Assembly: GCA_001986395.2 (NCBI GenBank)
Contig: MQVO02000002.1
Coordinates: forward strand, 2,108,001 to 2,172,000
Direction of reading: 5' to 3'
From: Irpex lacteus
Lineage: Eukaryota; Basidiomycota; Agaricomycetes; Polyporales; Irpicaceae
DNA length: 64,000 nucleotides
The number at the start of each line of letters is the position of its first letter. The stretch's first letter is position 1. The notes under the pieces were generated by a model. The model searched no databases, had not been told where the DNA came from, and was given only the letters and a program-made list of their open reading frames with translations. The position numbers and the translations under genes are program-made. Positions 34,435-45,043 of this stretch are shown here, piece by piece.

Positions 34435-36792
34435 CTACTGTTGGCGTTTCAATTTCAATAACTCTGTGGTGCAGGCGCAGGTCCATGAACTCCTACAGCA
34501 ATCAGCGCACCATATATCGTCGTCGAATACTTTTCCGCTGGATTCGCTCTCTAGCCAATAGTCATCGAACTTTCCGCCTCTTTCCCTAAATTCCTGCCAC
34601 CTGAATATACCGTGACGCGCTTCCCATCGTCGAGTTGGAAGTAAACGTCGAATCTCCTCTCCGGTGGTCCTGTCCAGCACTGCAACGTTGACGAGTGCGT
34701 TGCGTCTCGAATTGGGCAGAAGCCGGACAATCTCTTCCAATGTGAGTTTTGGGTCTATGACAAAGAATAAGGGAAGAGCAGATTCGGTGTTTGATTCATA
34801 TATAAGATAAAGCCCACCGACGGTGAGCAGAGTTGTGTAGTCGTCGCTGTCCTCGTATATGAGCGGTATGGGCTGCCCTAAGAAGTGACAGCCGGTCTCG
34901 AGCATCCATGCTGGGGAGCCAATGCTATCACAGAAGTCGACAGATATATCGCCAGCAAAGGGGTCTGCGAGAACCCAGCCATCTGGCACTGCTAAGTCTT
35001 TTGGCCAGTACTTATCCCGTTGCAGAAGGAGCGCCTGTTTTTCTGCCTCGCTCGAGAACTCGGGTTGATCCCAAAAGAATGGACGCGGAGGCTCAGGAAC
35101 AAGAATCGACTAACGAACGTATGTCAATGTGGTACAACACAGTCACGGTGACATTTATCGAAGCCTACCTTGGAAAGAAGTTCCTGTCCGCTCCATTCGG
35201 GGGTCATTATTGGATCAAGAATATCAAGAATTGCGCTGCCTGCATCTCCATTGAGGCTATAGATAGCGAGTTCACCTATCATGTTGCCAATTACCAGCAG
35301 TCCTAAGCCAGGGTCGTAGTCTCTGATGCTGAATGCGTACAAAGCCGGCACTTCGCGTTCAGGTGGAGAGAAGCATGGTACACCTTGCGAGGATGAACCA
35401 GCTTGCGAAATGCCTGGAGTCGCTATCATGAGCCTGACCGGGCTGCGGGATGGAGAAAACGCGAACAATGTCTCCAGCCATGATACAGTACCCGAATCCC
35501 CGTCAAGAAGTGGCCTCGCGATGAGACGAAAGTCCGGTGGCGGGGCTGAGAACCGGTATTCGTCGGCCTTGGTAAAACATGTTGCAAGTGATGCGTCCGC
35601 CAGTTGGTGGGAATCAATTCTGGCAGCATACACATATATTCCGGAATGGGCTGTTATGCAGATGCGCAGAAGGACGTCGTCGTCAGCCTGGGAGAACTTC
35701 ACGGTAGCGGACCCTATTTGCGATGACATGGGAAACGAAGCGATAGTTGTGTACTGGGGAGAATCGTTCTCCGTTTCGGACCGCCGTAAGATACTCAGTT
35801 GACGTGGCGTCAGCAGACCTATGTAGTCTCCGCTCAAGTCCATCGCAACTGTACCTCCCTATTCTTCATAAGACTGCTGTCACTGTTGAAAGGGCACAGA
35901 TATGCTTACGTTCGTGTCCGGACTATGGCGAAGACGTAGGACAGCACCCGTTGTCCATTCCAAAAGCGATGGCACGCTAAGATCGTCGTGCAATGCAAAT
36001 CCGATCGTTGAACCGTGCAAAGCCCGCAAGTGCGAAATTCCATTGTATCTCGCTAGCCTGATCATATCCAAGGCACCGTGACGCGAGCGTGCTGAAAGAA
36101 CCTCCAGCGTGCACCTGCATAATCAGATGAGGCAAATACAATTCAAGTCTGGTGCTTTCCTTACGTGGGCGAGCGTAATTCTAGGGCGATGACCAAGCCA
36201 TGCTCAACCGAAACTTCCACAAGGCCATTGAGGACATGCCCGTCTAAGAAGGCCTGTGCGAGTAAGTCTTGCGATCGTGTACCTAGAAGAGATCTGACGG
36301 AAAACAAGGAGAGAACAGACGATGAAGCATCAGACATGGCAACCAAAAGCCATGTTCCACCGACTAAGTGGATCCATGTAATAGGACGAGGCTGAGGAAA
36401 GAGGATTTGACGTAAAGTATGCGCTATGCCGGAAGGAACGGCCATCGAGCGATGGAGGCGCAGTACATGTAGGGCTAAAGCCTTCATCTCTGAGCCGTCC
36501 AATGAGTCTAATCGTATCCTTTGAGTAGGGTGAGGAAGATTTCTTTGAATGATATCTCGACGCCACACGTGTATCCAAATTTGCTTCGTCAGGCACACCG
36601 CCGACATCCATCTACAAGTCTGGAAGTTGAGTGTAAGATTAATCAGTATAAAATCCACAATCAGCCCTGGCTAACCTGACTCAAAGCAAGAATGTCTTTG
36701 ACAGACAAATAACACAGAATAAGCAAGAGTGGATCGTTCAAGCGCGTGTTGTCAACCACGGAATGTGTAAGACGGCTGGCAGGCTCAGACAT
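34435..36792 (-). CDS. F-box protein, cluster copy F, 713 aa
   Basis: Exons: 36676-36792, 36165-36619, 35910-36114, 35169-35858, 34435-35109. The start used gives 39 codons in exon 1 (MSEPASRLTHSVVDN then PLLLILCYLSVKDILALSQ). An upstream in-frame ATG at 36885 would add 31 residues. The body matches copies E and G most closely: HTLRQILFPQPRPITW in exon 2, ALYAFSIRDYDPGLGLLVIG in exon 4, and a last module with FCDSIGSPAWMLETG and CHFLGQPIPL, ending in a C-x2-C-x6-C-x-C tail. Dispersed repeat copies 2 and 3 bracket the gene in direct orientation. Confidence 0.85.
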
Positions 36793-36920
36793 TGAGGAAG
36801 GATAGTTGTTATTCAAGAGGTATGGCTCCAGGATCGTCGAAAGGGGGAAGGCAGTCACGGTGTGAGATGAGACTCGGAGCGCCATGATCTAGTATGAGGT
36901 ACGAGTACGTGGAGCTAGCG

Positions 36921-36938
36921 AGGCTGGTTTATGAGCCT
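36921..36938 (+). repeat. Dispersed hairpin repeat, copy 3 (degenerate)
   Basis: The core AGGCTGGTTTATGAGCCT keeps both palindrome arms but has two changes in the loop. GAGGTACGAG lies just upstream, as in copy 1. It sits 5' of F-box copy F. Confidence 0.65.
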
Positions 36939-37043
36939 ACCATGATGACGCCTGCGCCTCGGGCCAACGAGCGCCCTTTCTATATTAGTAGCGCACCTTC
37001 AGGGCACCAGGTTGCATCGATCATGTCCTGCCAGTGCTGATGA

Positions 37044-37133
37044 CAGCTGGCCCAATATCGATAGACGTTGGCGGGCAGCTGGTCGCACAGCCGGGGAATG
37101 CCGTAGGTGGCGCAAGTGGTGCGGCGGACGCCC
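37044..37133 (+). repeat. Left arm of a 90-bp inverted duplication
   Basis: This matches the reverse complement of 37487-37576 at nearly every position. It starts CAGCTGGCCCAATATCGATA. On the minus strand it reads as a possible exon fragment (CDQLPANVYRYWAS), the same peptide encoded on the plus strand by the right arm, so it may be a duplicated piece of an unidentified gene. Confidence 0.7.
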
Positions 37134-37486
37134 GAGAACCCGACTGACTCGCCAGCGCGAGTCTGGCCACCGTGTACCGTTTCCAGATATAGGCCTTGAA
37201 CTGCCGCATAAAACAGATCTAAAGTATAATAGTGATATGCATACAGCATTATTTGAATTTATTTGAGAAAGCAGAAGGGTAAAACAGGCTTCAAATAGAG
37301 GAGACTCGGAGTGATACATTACTACTGCCTTATTGGGAAACACCGATCTCCTGCCCCACAAAGGCATGAGTGATGCTGTGTATGCAGTACACACTCAAAC
37401 CTCCCCATCTCGTAGAGACAACACGAACGGATTCAAGAAATTTGTTGTGTACTGTCGCTGTCCCCCGACTGGTGTTCCGGGGCTCT

Positions 37487-37576
37487 GGGCGTCCTTCGCA
37501 CCACTTGCGCCACCTACGGCATTCCCCGGCTATGCGACCAGCTGCCCGCCAACGTCTATCGATATTGGGCCAGCTG
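37487..37576 (-). repeat. Right arm of a 90-bp inverted duplication
   Basis: Partner of 37044-37133, in inverse orientation with a 353-bp spacer. Differences are a few substitutions (for example GCACAGCC against GCATAGCC). It directly precedes the deacetylase relic at 37606. Confidence 0.7.
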
Positions 37577-37605
37577 GAAAGGAGTTTAAGAAAATAAGTA
37601 TACTG

Positions 37606-37742
37606 TACGTTCATATAGGTAAGTCCCCCGGCCACATTCTCTACGACAACGATCCTCGTTTCATTTTGCCGTCATAGGCAAAGAAGAAGTAACTCAGGCT
37701 TCATGTTCCCGATAGCAATACATCCGCCGTGGTTGCCAGTGG
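37606..37742 (+). pseudogene. Relic of a second polysaccharide deacetylase gene
   Basis: This segment aligns with exons h and i of the deacetylase at 33742-33907, including the intron between them: ATAGGTAAGT donor, CGTTTCAT inside the intron, then AGAAGAAGTAA and TTCCCGATAGCAATACATCC against TTCCCCATAACAATCCATCC. The reading frame is shifted after GAAGAAGTAACTCAG. The motif FPIAIHP can be recovered in the next frame. No other exons of the gene remain around it. It lies just 3' of F-box copy G, the same position the other deacetylase has relative to copy F. Confidence 0.7.
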
Positions 37743-37811
37743 ACATCACTGGCAGCAGGCAGGTAACGATATTGCATGTATGAAGTACTACCCAAGTCGC
37801 ACTTAGATTAG

Positions 37812-40128
37812 CTACCGTCGGCGTCTCGACAACTCTACAGTACACGCACAACTCCGCGGCCCACTGCAACAATCCGTACACCACAAATCGTTTTGAAAAA
37901 TATTTGGCGAAGTATGACTTTCTACCCAATACTCACTAAACTTTCCGCCCCTTTGCCTGAAGGCTTGCCACCTGAATATACCATGACGCGCTTCCCATCT
38001 TCTAATCGGATGCAGATATCTAACTTCTTCCGCTGCAGTCGTGTCGAGGAATGCTGTGTTGACGATGGCGTTGTCTACGTCATCATTAGACAGATGGGCA
38101 GCGATTTCTTCGAGGCTAAGTTTCGGATCCAGCACAGAGAATACCGGCTCATCGGATTCAGTGTTTGGCTCATATAGAAGGAAAAGTCCGCCGACAGTGA
38201 GAAGAGTGGCGCAGGTGTCATCTTCTTGTATGAGCGGTATCGGCTGTCCCAAGAAGTGGCAACCAGTCTGCAGAACCCATGATGGACAGCCAATGCTATC
38301 GCAAAAGCTGAAAGCAACATCGCTAGCATACGGAGAAGCACGGCTCCAGTTTTCCGGCACTACCATTCCTCTTGGCCAGTACCTGTCCCATTGCAGAAGA
38401 TGGGCTTGTTTTTCTTTTTCACTGAAAAAGCCTGGTTTCTCCCACGAAAACGGTTGCGGAGGCTCAGGAGTAAGTACCTCCTGCGGAAGATGGTAAGTAT
38501 CGACTGTGATACTACTAATCGAGATCATACCGTAGAAAGAAGTTCCTCGCCACTCCAAATGGGAGTTGGCACCGGGTCGAGAACGCTCAGAACGCTTCCT
38601 ACTGAACAACCAATGAAGCCGTAGAGTGCGAGTTCGCCTATCATGTTGCCTACAACCAACAAGCCTAAGCCACGATCGTAGTCCCGGACGCTTAATGCAT
38701 ACAAAGCGGGAACCTCACGCTCTGATGGTGCAAAACATGGCACCGTCCTCCAGCGTGCAGTGCCGACCTCTGGGATATCTGGAGTGGCTGTCATGAGCCT
38801 CACCGGGGAGAGCGAAGGCGAGAGCATAGATGAAGTTTCCAGCCATGATATAGCGCCCGAATCTCCATCAAGAAATGGACGCGTAATGAGCCGAAAATCG
38901 GGTGGGGATTCTGAGAATTCGTCTTCGTCAGCCTTGGTGAAGCAAGTCGTAAGTGATGCCTTCTCCAGTTGATGATCTATCCTAACGGAATAGACATATA
39001 TTCCGTAGAAGTTTGTTATGCATACCCGTAGTACGAGACAATCGTTACTCTGGGAGAACTCCACGATGGAAGACCCTATTTGAGCGGAGACCGGAAATGA
39101 AGCGATAGTTTCGTAAAGGGGGGGATCGTGCTCGGCGTCAGACCGTCGTAAGACACTCAGTTGACGTGGTTCCAACAGACCGACGCACTTGCCACTAATG
39201 GCCATCGCAACGGTACCTCCCTGTCTGTGCTTTAGAACGATGTTACCAGTTGTAAGACGTGTATGAGTGCTTACGTTTATGTTTGGACCATCGCGAAGGT
39301 GTACGACATCACCCGTCCTCCAGTCCAGCAGCGATGGCACGCTAAGATCATTGTGCAGAGAGAATCCAATCGACGAGCCGCATAACGCTCGCAGATGCGA
39401 CACTCCATTGTATTTCGCCAGTCTGACAATGGCCAACAAATCATGGCGAGATCTAATTGACAGAACCTCAAGCGTGCATCTACATAGCAAGATCAGATGA
39501 GGAGAAGAATGATGAGTATAAATTGTTCCTACGTAGGCGAACGCACTTCCAGAGCGATGACCAAGCCATGCTCACTCGAGATCTCCACCAAGCCGTTGAG
39601 TACATGCCCGTCTAAGAAGACCTGCGCGAGCAAGTCGTGTGAGCGCGCCCCCAGAAGAGATTTGACGGAGAACAAGGAGAGCGTAGACGATGCTGAATCA
39701 GACATGGCAACCAAAAGCCATGTTCCACCAACTAAGTGGACCCATGTAACAGGATGAGGCTGAGGAAAGAGAACTTGGCGTAAATCACGCGTTGTACTGG
39801 CGGGAACAGCCATCGAGCGATTGAGTCGCAATGTATGCATGACCAAAGTTCTCATCTCTGAGTCGCATAATGCGTCCAATTGAATCATATCGGCAGGGTA
39901 AGGAAGATTCTTTTGAAGAATATCTCGACGCCACACGTGCATCCAGACCTGCTTCGTCAGGCATAATGCCCACATCCGCCTGCAAGTCTGATAACGAGGT
40001 GTGAGACAAGATGATACAACAAATAAAATGGCAGCTTAACCGACCTGGCTAAAGGCAAGGATATCTCTGACATGTAAGTAACATAGAGTGAGTAAGAGTG
40101 GGTCGTTCAAGAGCGGGTTCGTAATCAT
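37812..40128 (-). CDS. F-box protein, cluster copy G, 700 aa
   Basis: Exons: 40045-40128, 39533-39987, 39275-39479, 38531-39220, 37812-38480. The acceptor for the last exon gives GAG-GTA-CTT in frame. The F-box reads PLLLTLCYLHVRDILAFSQTC, followed by LCLTKQVWMHVWRRDIL. The propeller core is ALYALSVRDYDRGLGLLVVG. The last module has FCDSIGCPSWVLQTG and CHFLGQPIPL with W-E-A-R-H-G-I-F-R-W-Q, and the tail is CTDCCSGPRSCAC. Its 3' flank resembles that of copy F (both have GATATTG, then GTATG, GTAGTACCCAA or ACTACCCAAG). Confidence 0.85.
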
Positions 40129-40641
40129 GGAGCGGTGGACATCGTGGCATTGACTTGAAAGAAATACGCCTCAGAGTCAGAGGCTCAGAGCTGATTAGCG
40201 CTGATAGAAAGTGCGAGATGTCCATCGCCCATGGATGCTGTCATGTCAGATCAAAGATTTCGCTGGTATTGGCCACCAGGGTTACTAAACTAGCAGTGGA
40301 CGTTGCTGCGAGAAAAATATGTAAGTGGGTAATATCGAAAGGTCTGCAACATTGCTAAACATGAGATACACATGACGCTAACTTGAACTACATACAACAA
40401 TGGGTACGGATCACAGAGGAAATCGAGCAAGGAGAAATATACGACTACTGTAAGAAGATATTTGGTAAAGAAGATATACAGCGTAGATCCAGAGCGGTTG
40501 TATGAAATGAGGGAATAAGCTTAGCAGAAAGAATTGGAAGCGAGTGTAGTCGGCAGCATAATATATCAATACACAGAAACAAGGACCCAGTGCCGCAGAA
40601 CCCAGCGATAAGCTCACAACACTTGGCTGAGGGAAAGAAGA
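40129..40641. other. Intergenic, no gene seen
   Basis: A 513-bp gap between the 5' side of copy G and the 3' end of the DUF6699 gene. No exon or repeat supported. Confidence 0.5.
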
Positions 40642-42183
40642 CTACGAGGATGTGTCGGATGAGACTGTATGGACCGATGCTGCCCTCGACCTCGCGGAAG
40701 GAGCCCTGGATGGAGCTCTGGACGTCGCCCTAGACGGTCTCCTCGAGTGCCTTCTCTCAAAGGCCTCCTCCTCCCTCGCCTCGTGTTCCCTCACCTCCTC
40801 CTCCGTCGACGGATACCTAGGCAAACACTTCAACTCAAACGTACACGGCAGATCCGCACCCCCAGCAATCTCCTTCAACAACCTCGCATCCACCATGTCG
40901 ATCCCTCCAAACCGCGTGTTCAGCCCCAGCCAGTCGCATCTCAGCAGGGTGTTGTGCAACCGCCCACCGGGGACGTCCCGCGCAGTGGACCGGTTGTGCC
41001 AGTACGATTGCCCGACGATACGTTTGTGTTGTTGGGAGGCGTTGTCTAACTGTTGTGAGGAGACGCGGCCGTACATGAATTCGTGGATGCCCTCGATGAC
41101 GTCTTGGCATGTCACCCCGAGATTGGGGTCTTCTGCTTTGATTTGGATTTCCCAGGGGAAGGCGCGTGAGATGAGACGGAGGGACTTGACGCGGGGCCAG
41201 GTGGCGGGAGCGTAGCGACCGGCCGCCCAGGAGCGGTGGCCTGGGTCGGCTGATCGTTGACATTGAGCGGTAGGGAAGAGCATGTTCCATTTGAGGAATG
41301 GTCGGTCTGAGTTGTCCTCGGGTGGAGGGGTTAAAAGAGGGTTCAGTTCGAGACGCGCTTTGACGACCCTGACAAGGAATGTGTCCAATACGGGACCATC
41401 TACGGATAAGTCAGCGATAGCTTGTAGAGCGAAGGTAGGTAGGGACGCACATGAAGGTTCCTCGGCGAACTTGTCGAACTTATCGACACCATCGGAGGCA
41501 CCACGGGCGGGAGGCATAGCGCGAGACGGTTGTGGAGGTGGCGGTGCGGCCGCGGCAGCTGCTGCAGCGCCTCCCATGAAGGCAGCGCCACCAGGAAACG
41601 CATTAGGAGGCCATCCAGCTGGTAAACCACCTCCACCCATGTACGGTGTAGGTACCATGAACCCTTGTGGTACGAACGCCCCCATCTGTGGTAATTGCTG
41701 CTGGAACATGCTAAATCCCGTCCCAGGAGGTTGCTGGCCCGGGAAGCCTTGAGGTTGTGGAGGAAAGCCTTGAGGTGGTTGTCCGGGGAAAGCTTGAGCA
41801 GCCTGCCAGGGTGTTGTAGGTGGTGGAACAGTAGTAGTTATCGGGAATCCTGTCCAGTCCGATGAGAATCCACTTGGTCCTACCGGGGCCGTTTGAGCAC
41901 CAGGAGGACCTCCTGTCGGTGGCAATTGTGTCGGCGCAAGGTAGTATGAGTTTGGAGCTTGTCCAGGAAGGGTTGGGACGGCTAAGTATGGCGTTTGGCC
42001 GAACATGCCTGCTGGGAATGCCGCTGCATACCCCGGCTGTGTCTGCGGCCCTCGCATCCAGGCTGGTGTTTGTGGTGGATTTTGAGGAGAGAACGGGGGC
42101 ACTACTGGAGGGTTGGGAGCGGGAGAGGCCGAACCGCCCTCTGGGGAAGGGAGTGGTGGTATGACGGGAGTATAGTGCATCAT
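40642..42183 (-). CDS. DUF6699-domain protein with Pro-rich N-terminus, 496 aa
   Basis: Exons: 41451-42183 and 40642-41399. The 51-nt intron has no in-frame stop and can be misread as 17 codons. It is placed by the donor GTGCGT and because joining gives YGPVLDTFLVRVVKARLELN, the usual start of the domain. Residues 1-240 are Pro/Gly/Gln-rich (QPPQGFPPQPQGFPGQ) with an eight-alanine run, and look disordered. The DUF6699 domain (about 245-450) includes WNMLFPTAQCQR, RYAPATWPRVKSLRLI, PNLGVTCQDVIEGIHEFMYG and VPGGRLHNTLLRCDWLGL. The end is Arg/Ser-rich (RRPSRATSRAPSRAPSARSR), possibly a phosphorylated RS-like tail. Function of the family is unknown to me. Confidence 0.85.
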   Translation of the reverse strand: MMHYTPVIPPLPSPEGGSASPAPNPPVVPPFSPQNPPQTPAWMRGPQTQPGYAAAFPAGMFGQTPYLAVPTLPGQAPNSYYLAPTQLPPTGGPPGAQTAPVGPSGFSSDWTGFPITTTVPPPTTPWQAAQAFPGQPPQGFPPQPQGFPGQQPPGTGFSMFQQQLPQMGAFVPQGFMVPTPYMGGGGLPAGWPPNAFPGGAAFMGGAAAAAAAAPPPPQPSRAMPPARGASDGVDKFDKFAEEPSCASLPTFALQAIADLSVDGPVLDTFLVRVVKARLELNPLLTPPPEDNSDRPFLKWNMLFPTAQCQRSADPGHRSWAAGRYAPATWPRVKSLRLISRAFPWEIQIKAEDPNLGVTCQDVIEGIHEFMYGRVSSQQLDNASQQHKRIVGQSYWHNRSTARDVPGGRLHNTLLRCDWLGLNTRFGGIDMVDARLLKEIAGGADLPCTFELKCLPRYPSTEEEVREHEAREEEAFERRHSRRPSRATSRAPSRAPSARSRAASVHTVSSDTSS

Positions 42184-43030
42184 CTTTGCTAATATAGATA
42201 GTGACTCGGAGGTTTACTGTGACACGTTGCGCAGCAAGAAGCATTGTGATATGGTGAGTCTATGCTGTAACAAGGATCCGGGTAATCGTACCTATTCGAG
42301 GAACCTGGAAGTAAGTGCAGTGTAGAGGCCCTGCTCACAGGTGGCGCGTGCTGTGCGTTGCGATTAGACTCAGGCTCTCGCCTCCGCCTTGTGCAGGTAA
42401 ACTGCAAGCGTAGGTGTGACTCACCTCAGCTGTGATCTCTTACACAAAAACAGACTCCCTCTTCACAGAACACTGTTGATCGTGTAGGTTGGGTGATGTG
42501 TATTGGCGGAGTACCTCAGATCTAGAGCACAGGTAGCGCGATGAGATGGTCGTCGCTGAGATATAAAGACAAGAAGGGTATTGTCGCAAGCTGGGAGTTC
42601 GAGGTTGAGTTGCTCACCGGTGTAGACAATAAATAATGTGTGGAAAAGATTGCCATCTGAGTGTCCTCCATTGCCTCGAGGCGGCGGCTGTGACAACGTG
42701 GTCAATGTCCGGATCGATGACAGAGGGCATTTGATCCGCGTCGTCCTAACTTGCCTCTGACCTTCATCATCTGCAACAACAAGCTTGTATGCTTGCAGAG
42801 AAGCAGTTATACAAAGATGTGGAATCAGACATGGTGGTGAGCTCAATAGTCGCATGTACCCGTTTGCCGCGCGTTGACACGATGCTGGTCGCCAGGTGAA
42901 CACAAAACGTTGGAAATAAGAAAACATTTTGTATAGAATCTAATCAATACAGAGAGCACATATAGCTTTTACATCCTGTGGTACTTATGGGATACACAGA
43001 TCCAGTGATACCGATGCCCTCGGACGACCC
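42184..43030. other. Intergenic with one doubtful open frame
   Basis: A 154-codon frame on the minus strand (42463-42927) begins MFSYFQRFVFTWRP but has no domain, no splice partners and composition like random sequence. I do not call it a gene. The rest holds the upstream region of the DUF6699 gene and the 3' end of the lyase. Confidence 0.4.
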
Positions 43031-45043
43031 TCATCCGTTGACGGTGAGAGCAAAATCCTTGAACCATGTATATTGGTCTCTAGGGGATGCGTATTTTTCC
43101 TCGTGGCCGCCGAAGAAGGAACTACCCATAAAGTGAGTCATTGATTTCATCTAGACGTACCGTAAAGGCTTACCTGAAGAATAGACCAGAAAACCCAACA
43201 GGTTTTGGCGTACCCTGGGCCTCTGCTACAAAACTTCCGCTGGTGACAGACTGACTGGCGTCCACGTAGATGACCGCCGTAGTCGTCGCTTGCACCGACA
43301 TCGTTTGTGTCAAGGCTTCCGCTGCCACCACCGACGTTGTTGTTACCGACACTACACTGGGCGTGACACTCACAGCAGTGGTGTTCTGATCTACAGATGG
43401 CAAGATAAAGGCCGGTGAGCTGGCACCCGAGAGCCACAAGGGCACGCTATCGTCGCGGGCTTGTAACGTCAATAAATGTGACACGTTCTCTCCCGAAGCG
43501 ATATCGATGTAATGCGGTGAACCCATAACGCGGAAACGTAGACCATTAAGGAGAGGCCCCAAGATAGGCACTGCGCCAGGATCGACCAAAGGAGCGGGTT
43601 TAGCTGTAGGTTGGGGAGGGGCGGAACTGGAGGAGGGCTGCTGGGGAGCAGGACTCTCGTCGTCGCCATCGCCGTCGCCGTCCTCGTCGCCTCCGTCGTC
43701 CTCATCGCCACCAGACCCATCATCGGAATCCCCCGGTTCATCCTCATCCAGACCGTCGTCGTCGTCGTCTCCATCGTCATCCGACGGCTCGCTTGTCGTA
43801 TCTACACCCCGGTAGAAGACATCTGCTCTGCGCATTACCTCCTGGCCATTCACTTCCAACACGAACCCACCATCCTGACCTCCCGGCGTGTTCAGGGTGA
43901 CCGTCTGTCTGACGTGGGTCCACGCTCCTGGTGTAAAGTTGAACGATCCCCGTCCAACGGAAAGCCCGTACTCTTGGTCACATACAGACTGAGGCGGAGC
44001 CGAACATAGTTCCTTCGTCTGCTTGTCCTTCGGTGCGTACTGTCTCTCCCGTCAGCTTATACCGTCCCACAGTGCATCGAATGTAATCAAGAAAAAGTAA
44101 ATCGACTTACGAGGTACAACTCCCCCACACCTTTCGCCCTCCACATCAATCTCGTACTGAAACACGACCGCGCGTCATTCCCACCCGAACACCCCGAATG
44201 GCCGCCATACAAACCCGGCAGCTTGCCCGCCAAGACCCAGTCAAAGTCGGCGGGAAAATACACGCTGTACTCCAACGTCACATTGTTCGCCTTGCTTAGG
44301 TCTATCGGAGACGCATAGAAATCTGCCCCTCCCTGTGGCTCCGATTCCGGATTGATGGACCCAGCGGGGTAGAACAGTTGGAGAGCAGCGTCGGTGCCGT
44401 TCATCATTGGCTGTGGGGGCGCACTCGAATTCGAAGACTCAGTGTTCGCGGTTCCAGCAGCAGCAGCAGCCAAGCTCAGGTTATCTGCGCTTGCGTTTGC
44501 CGTTGTTGTCCCGTTGACGATGGCGACGTTGTCTTGCCCGTATGGGAAATACGATATGTTGAAGCTCGCGAGGTCGGTCATTTGGGCGGGCGCTGTCCAG
44601 ACGGTCTGTGCACTAGCTATAGAGCTACTACTAGGTATGGTTGAGCTCGGTAGTGTTGTCACGACCGTCTGGGTCACTGTCGCTGGGGGGATGGAGACGG
44701 TCACTGTTACGGGGGGAGGCGTACTCGTGGCAATCACCGTTACTACATTGGTGACTGGCTGAGGGGTCGGAGAGATGGTCGGTGCTTCCTGTTGGGCAGG
44801 CAGCGTGGTCTGTGGAACTGGGCTGATGGTTGATAAAGCAGGAGGCACAGGCGGTACAACGGCTGGTGGAGTCGTTTGTAGAATGATAGTCGAGGTTTCT
44901 ATGACTTCTATGTTCGAAGTGACGATCTGCGTGACTAGAACGGGAACTTCGGTTGTTGCATCTGTCGGGATCGTATCGAAGGGTGCAGATGATACACTTC
45001 GGCAGAGGTGGAAAAGAACGACGAGGTAGGCCGTGAGGGCCAT
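43031..45043 (-). CDS. Secreted polysaccharide lyase 14-like protein, 629 aa
   Basis: Exons: 44111-45043, 43174-44039, 43031-43121. A signal peptide (MALTAYLVVLFHLCRSVSSA) is followed by a Thr/Pro/Val-rich stalk (TVTVSIPPATVTQTVVTTLP) likely to be O-glycosylated. The lyase-type domain has LFYPAGSINPESEPQGGADF, VTLEYSVYFPADFDWVLAGK, LPGLYGGHSGCSGGNDARSC and RGSFNFTPGAWTHVRQTVTL, as in fungal PL14-like beta-jelly-roll proteins. A very acidic stretch of about 40 residues (DDDGDDDDDGLDEDEPGD) and a second Thr/Val-rich linker interrupt the domain before its last strand (SSFFGGHEEKYASPRDQY). Family members cleave glycosidic bonds in uronic-acid polymers. The substrate here is unknown. No membrane anchor is seen at the C-terminus. 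Confidence 0.8.

Noticed and set aside
42463..42927. Minus-strand frame of 154 codons
   Set aside because: No domain, no splice partner, no conserved feature. Length alone is not enough in this composition.
43690..43800. Acidic run in the PL14-like protein as a misread intron
   Set aside because: The segment is in frame, and its borders lack a matched donor and acceptor that would keep phase. Variable acidic linkers at this point are plausible in secreted fungal proteins.
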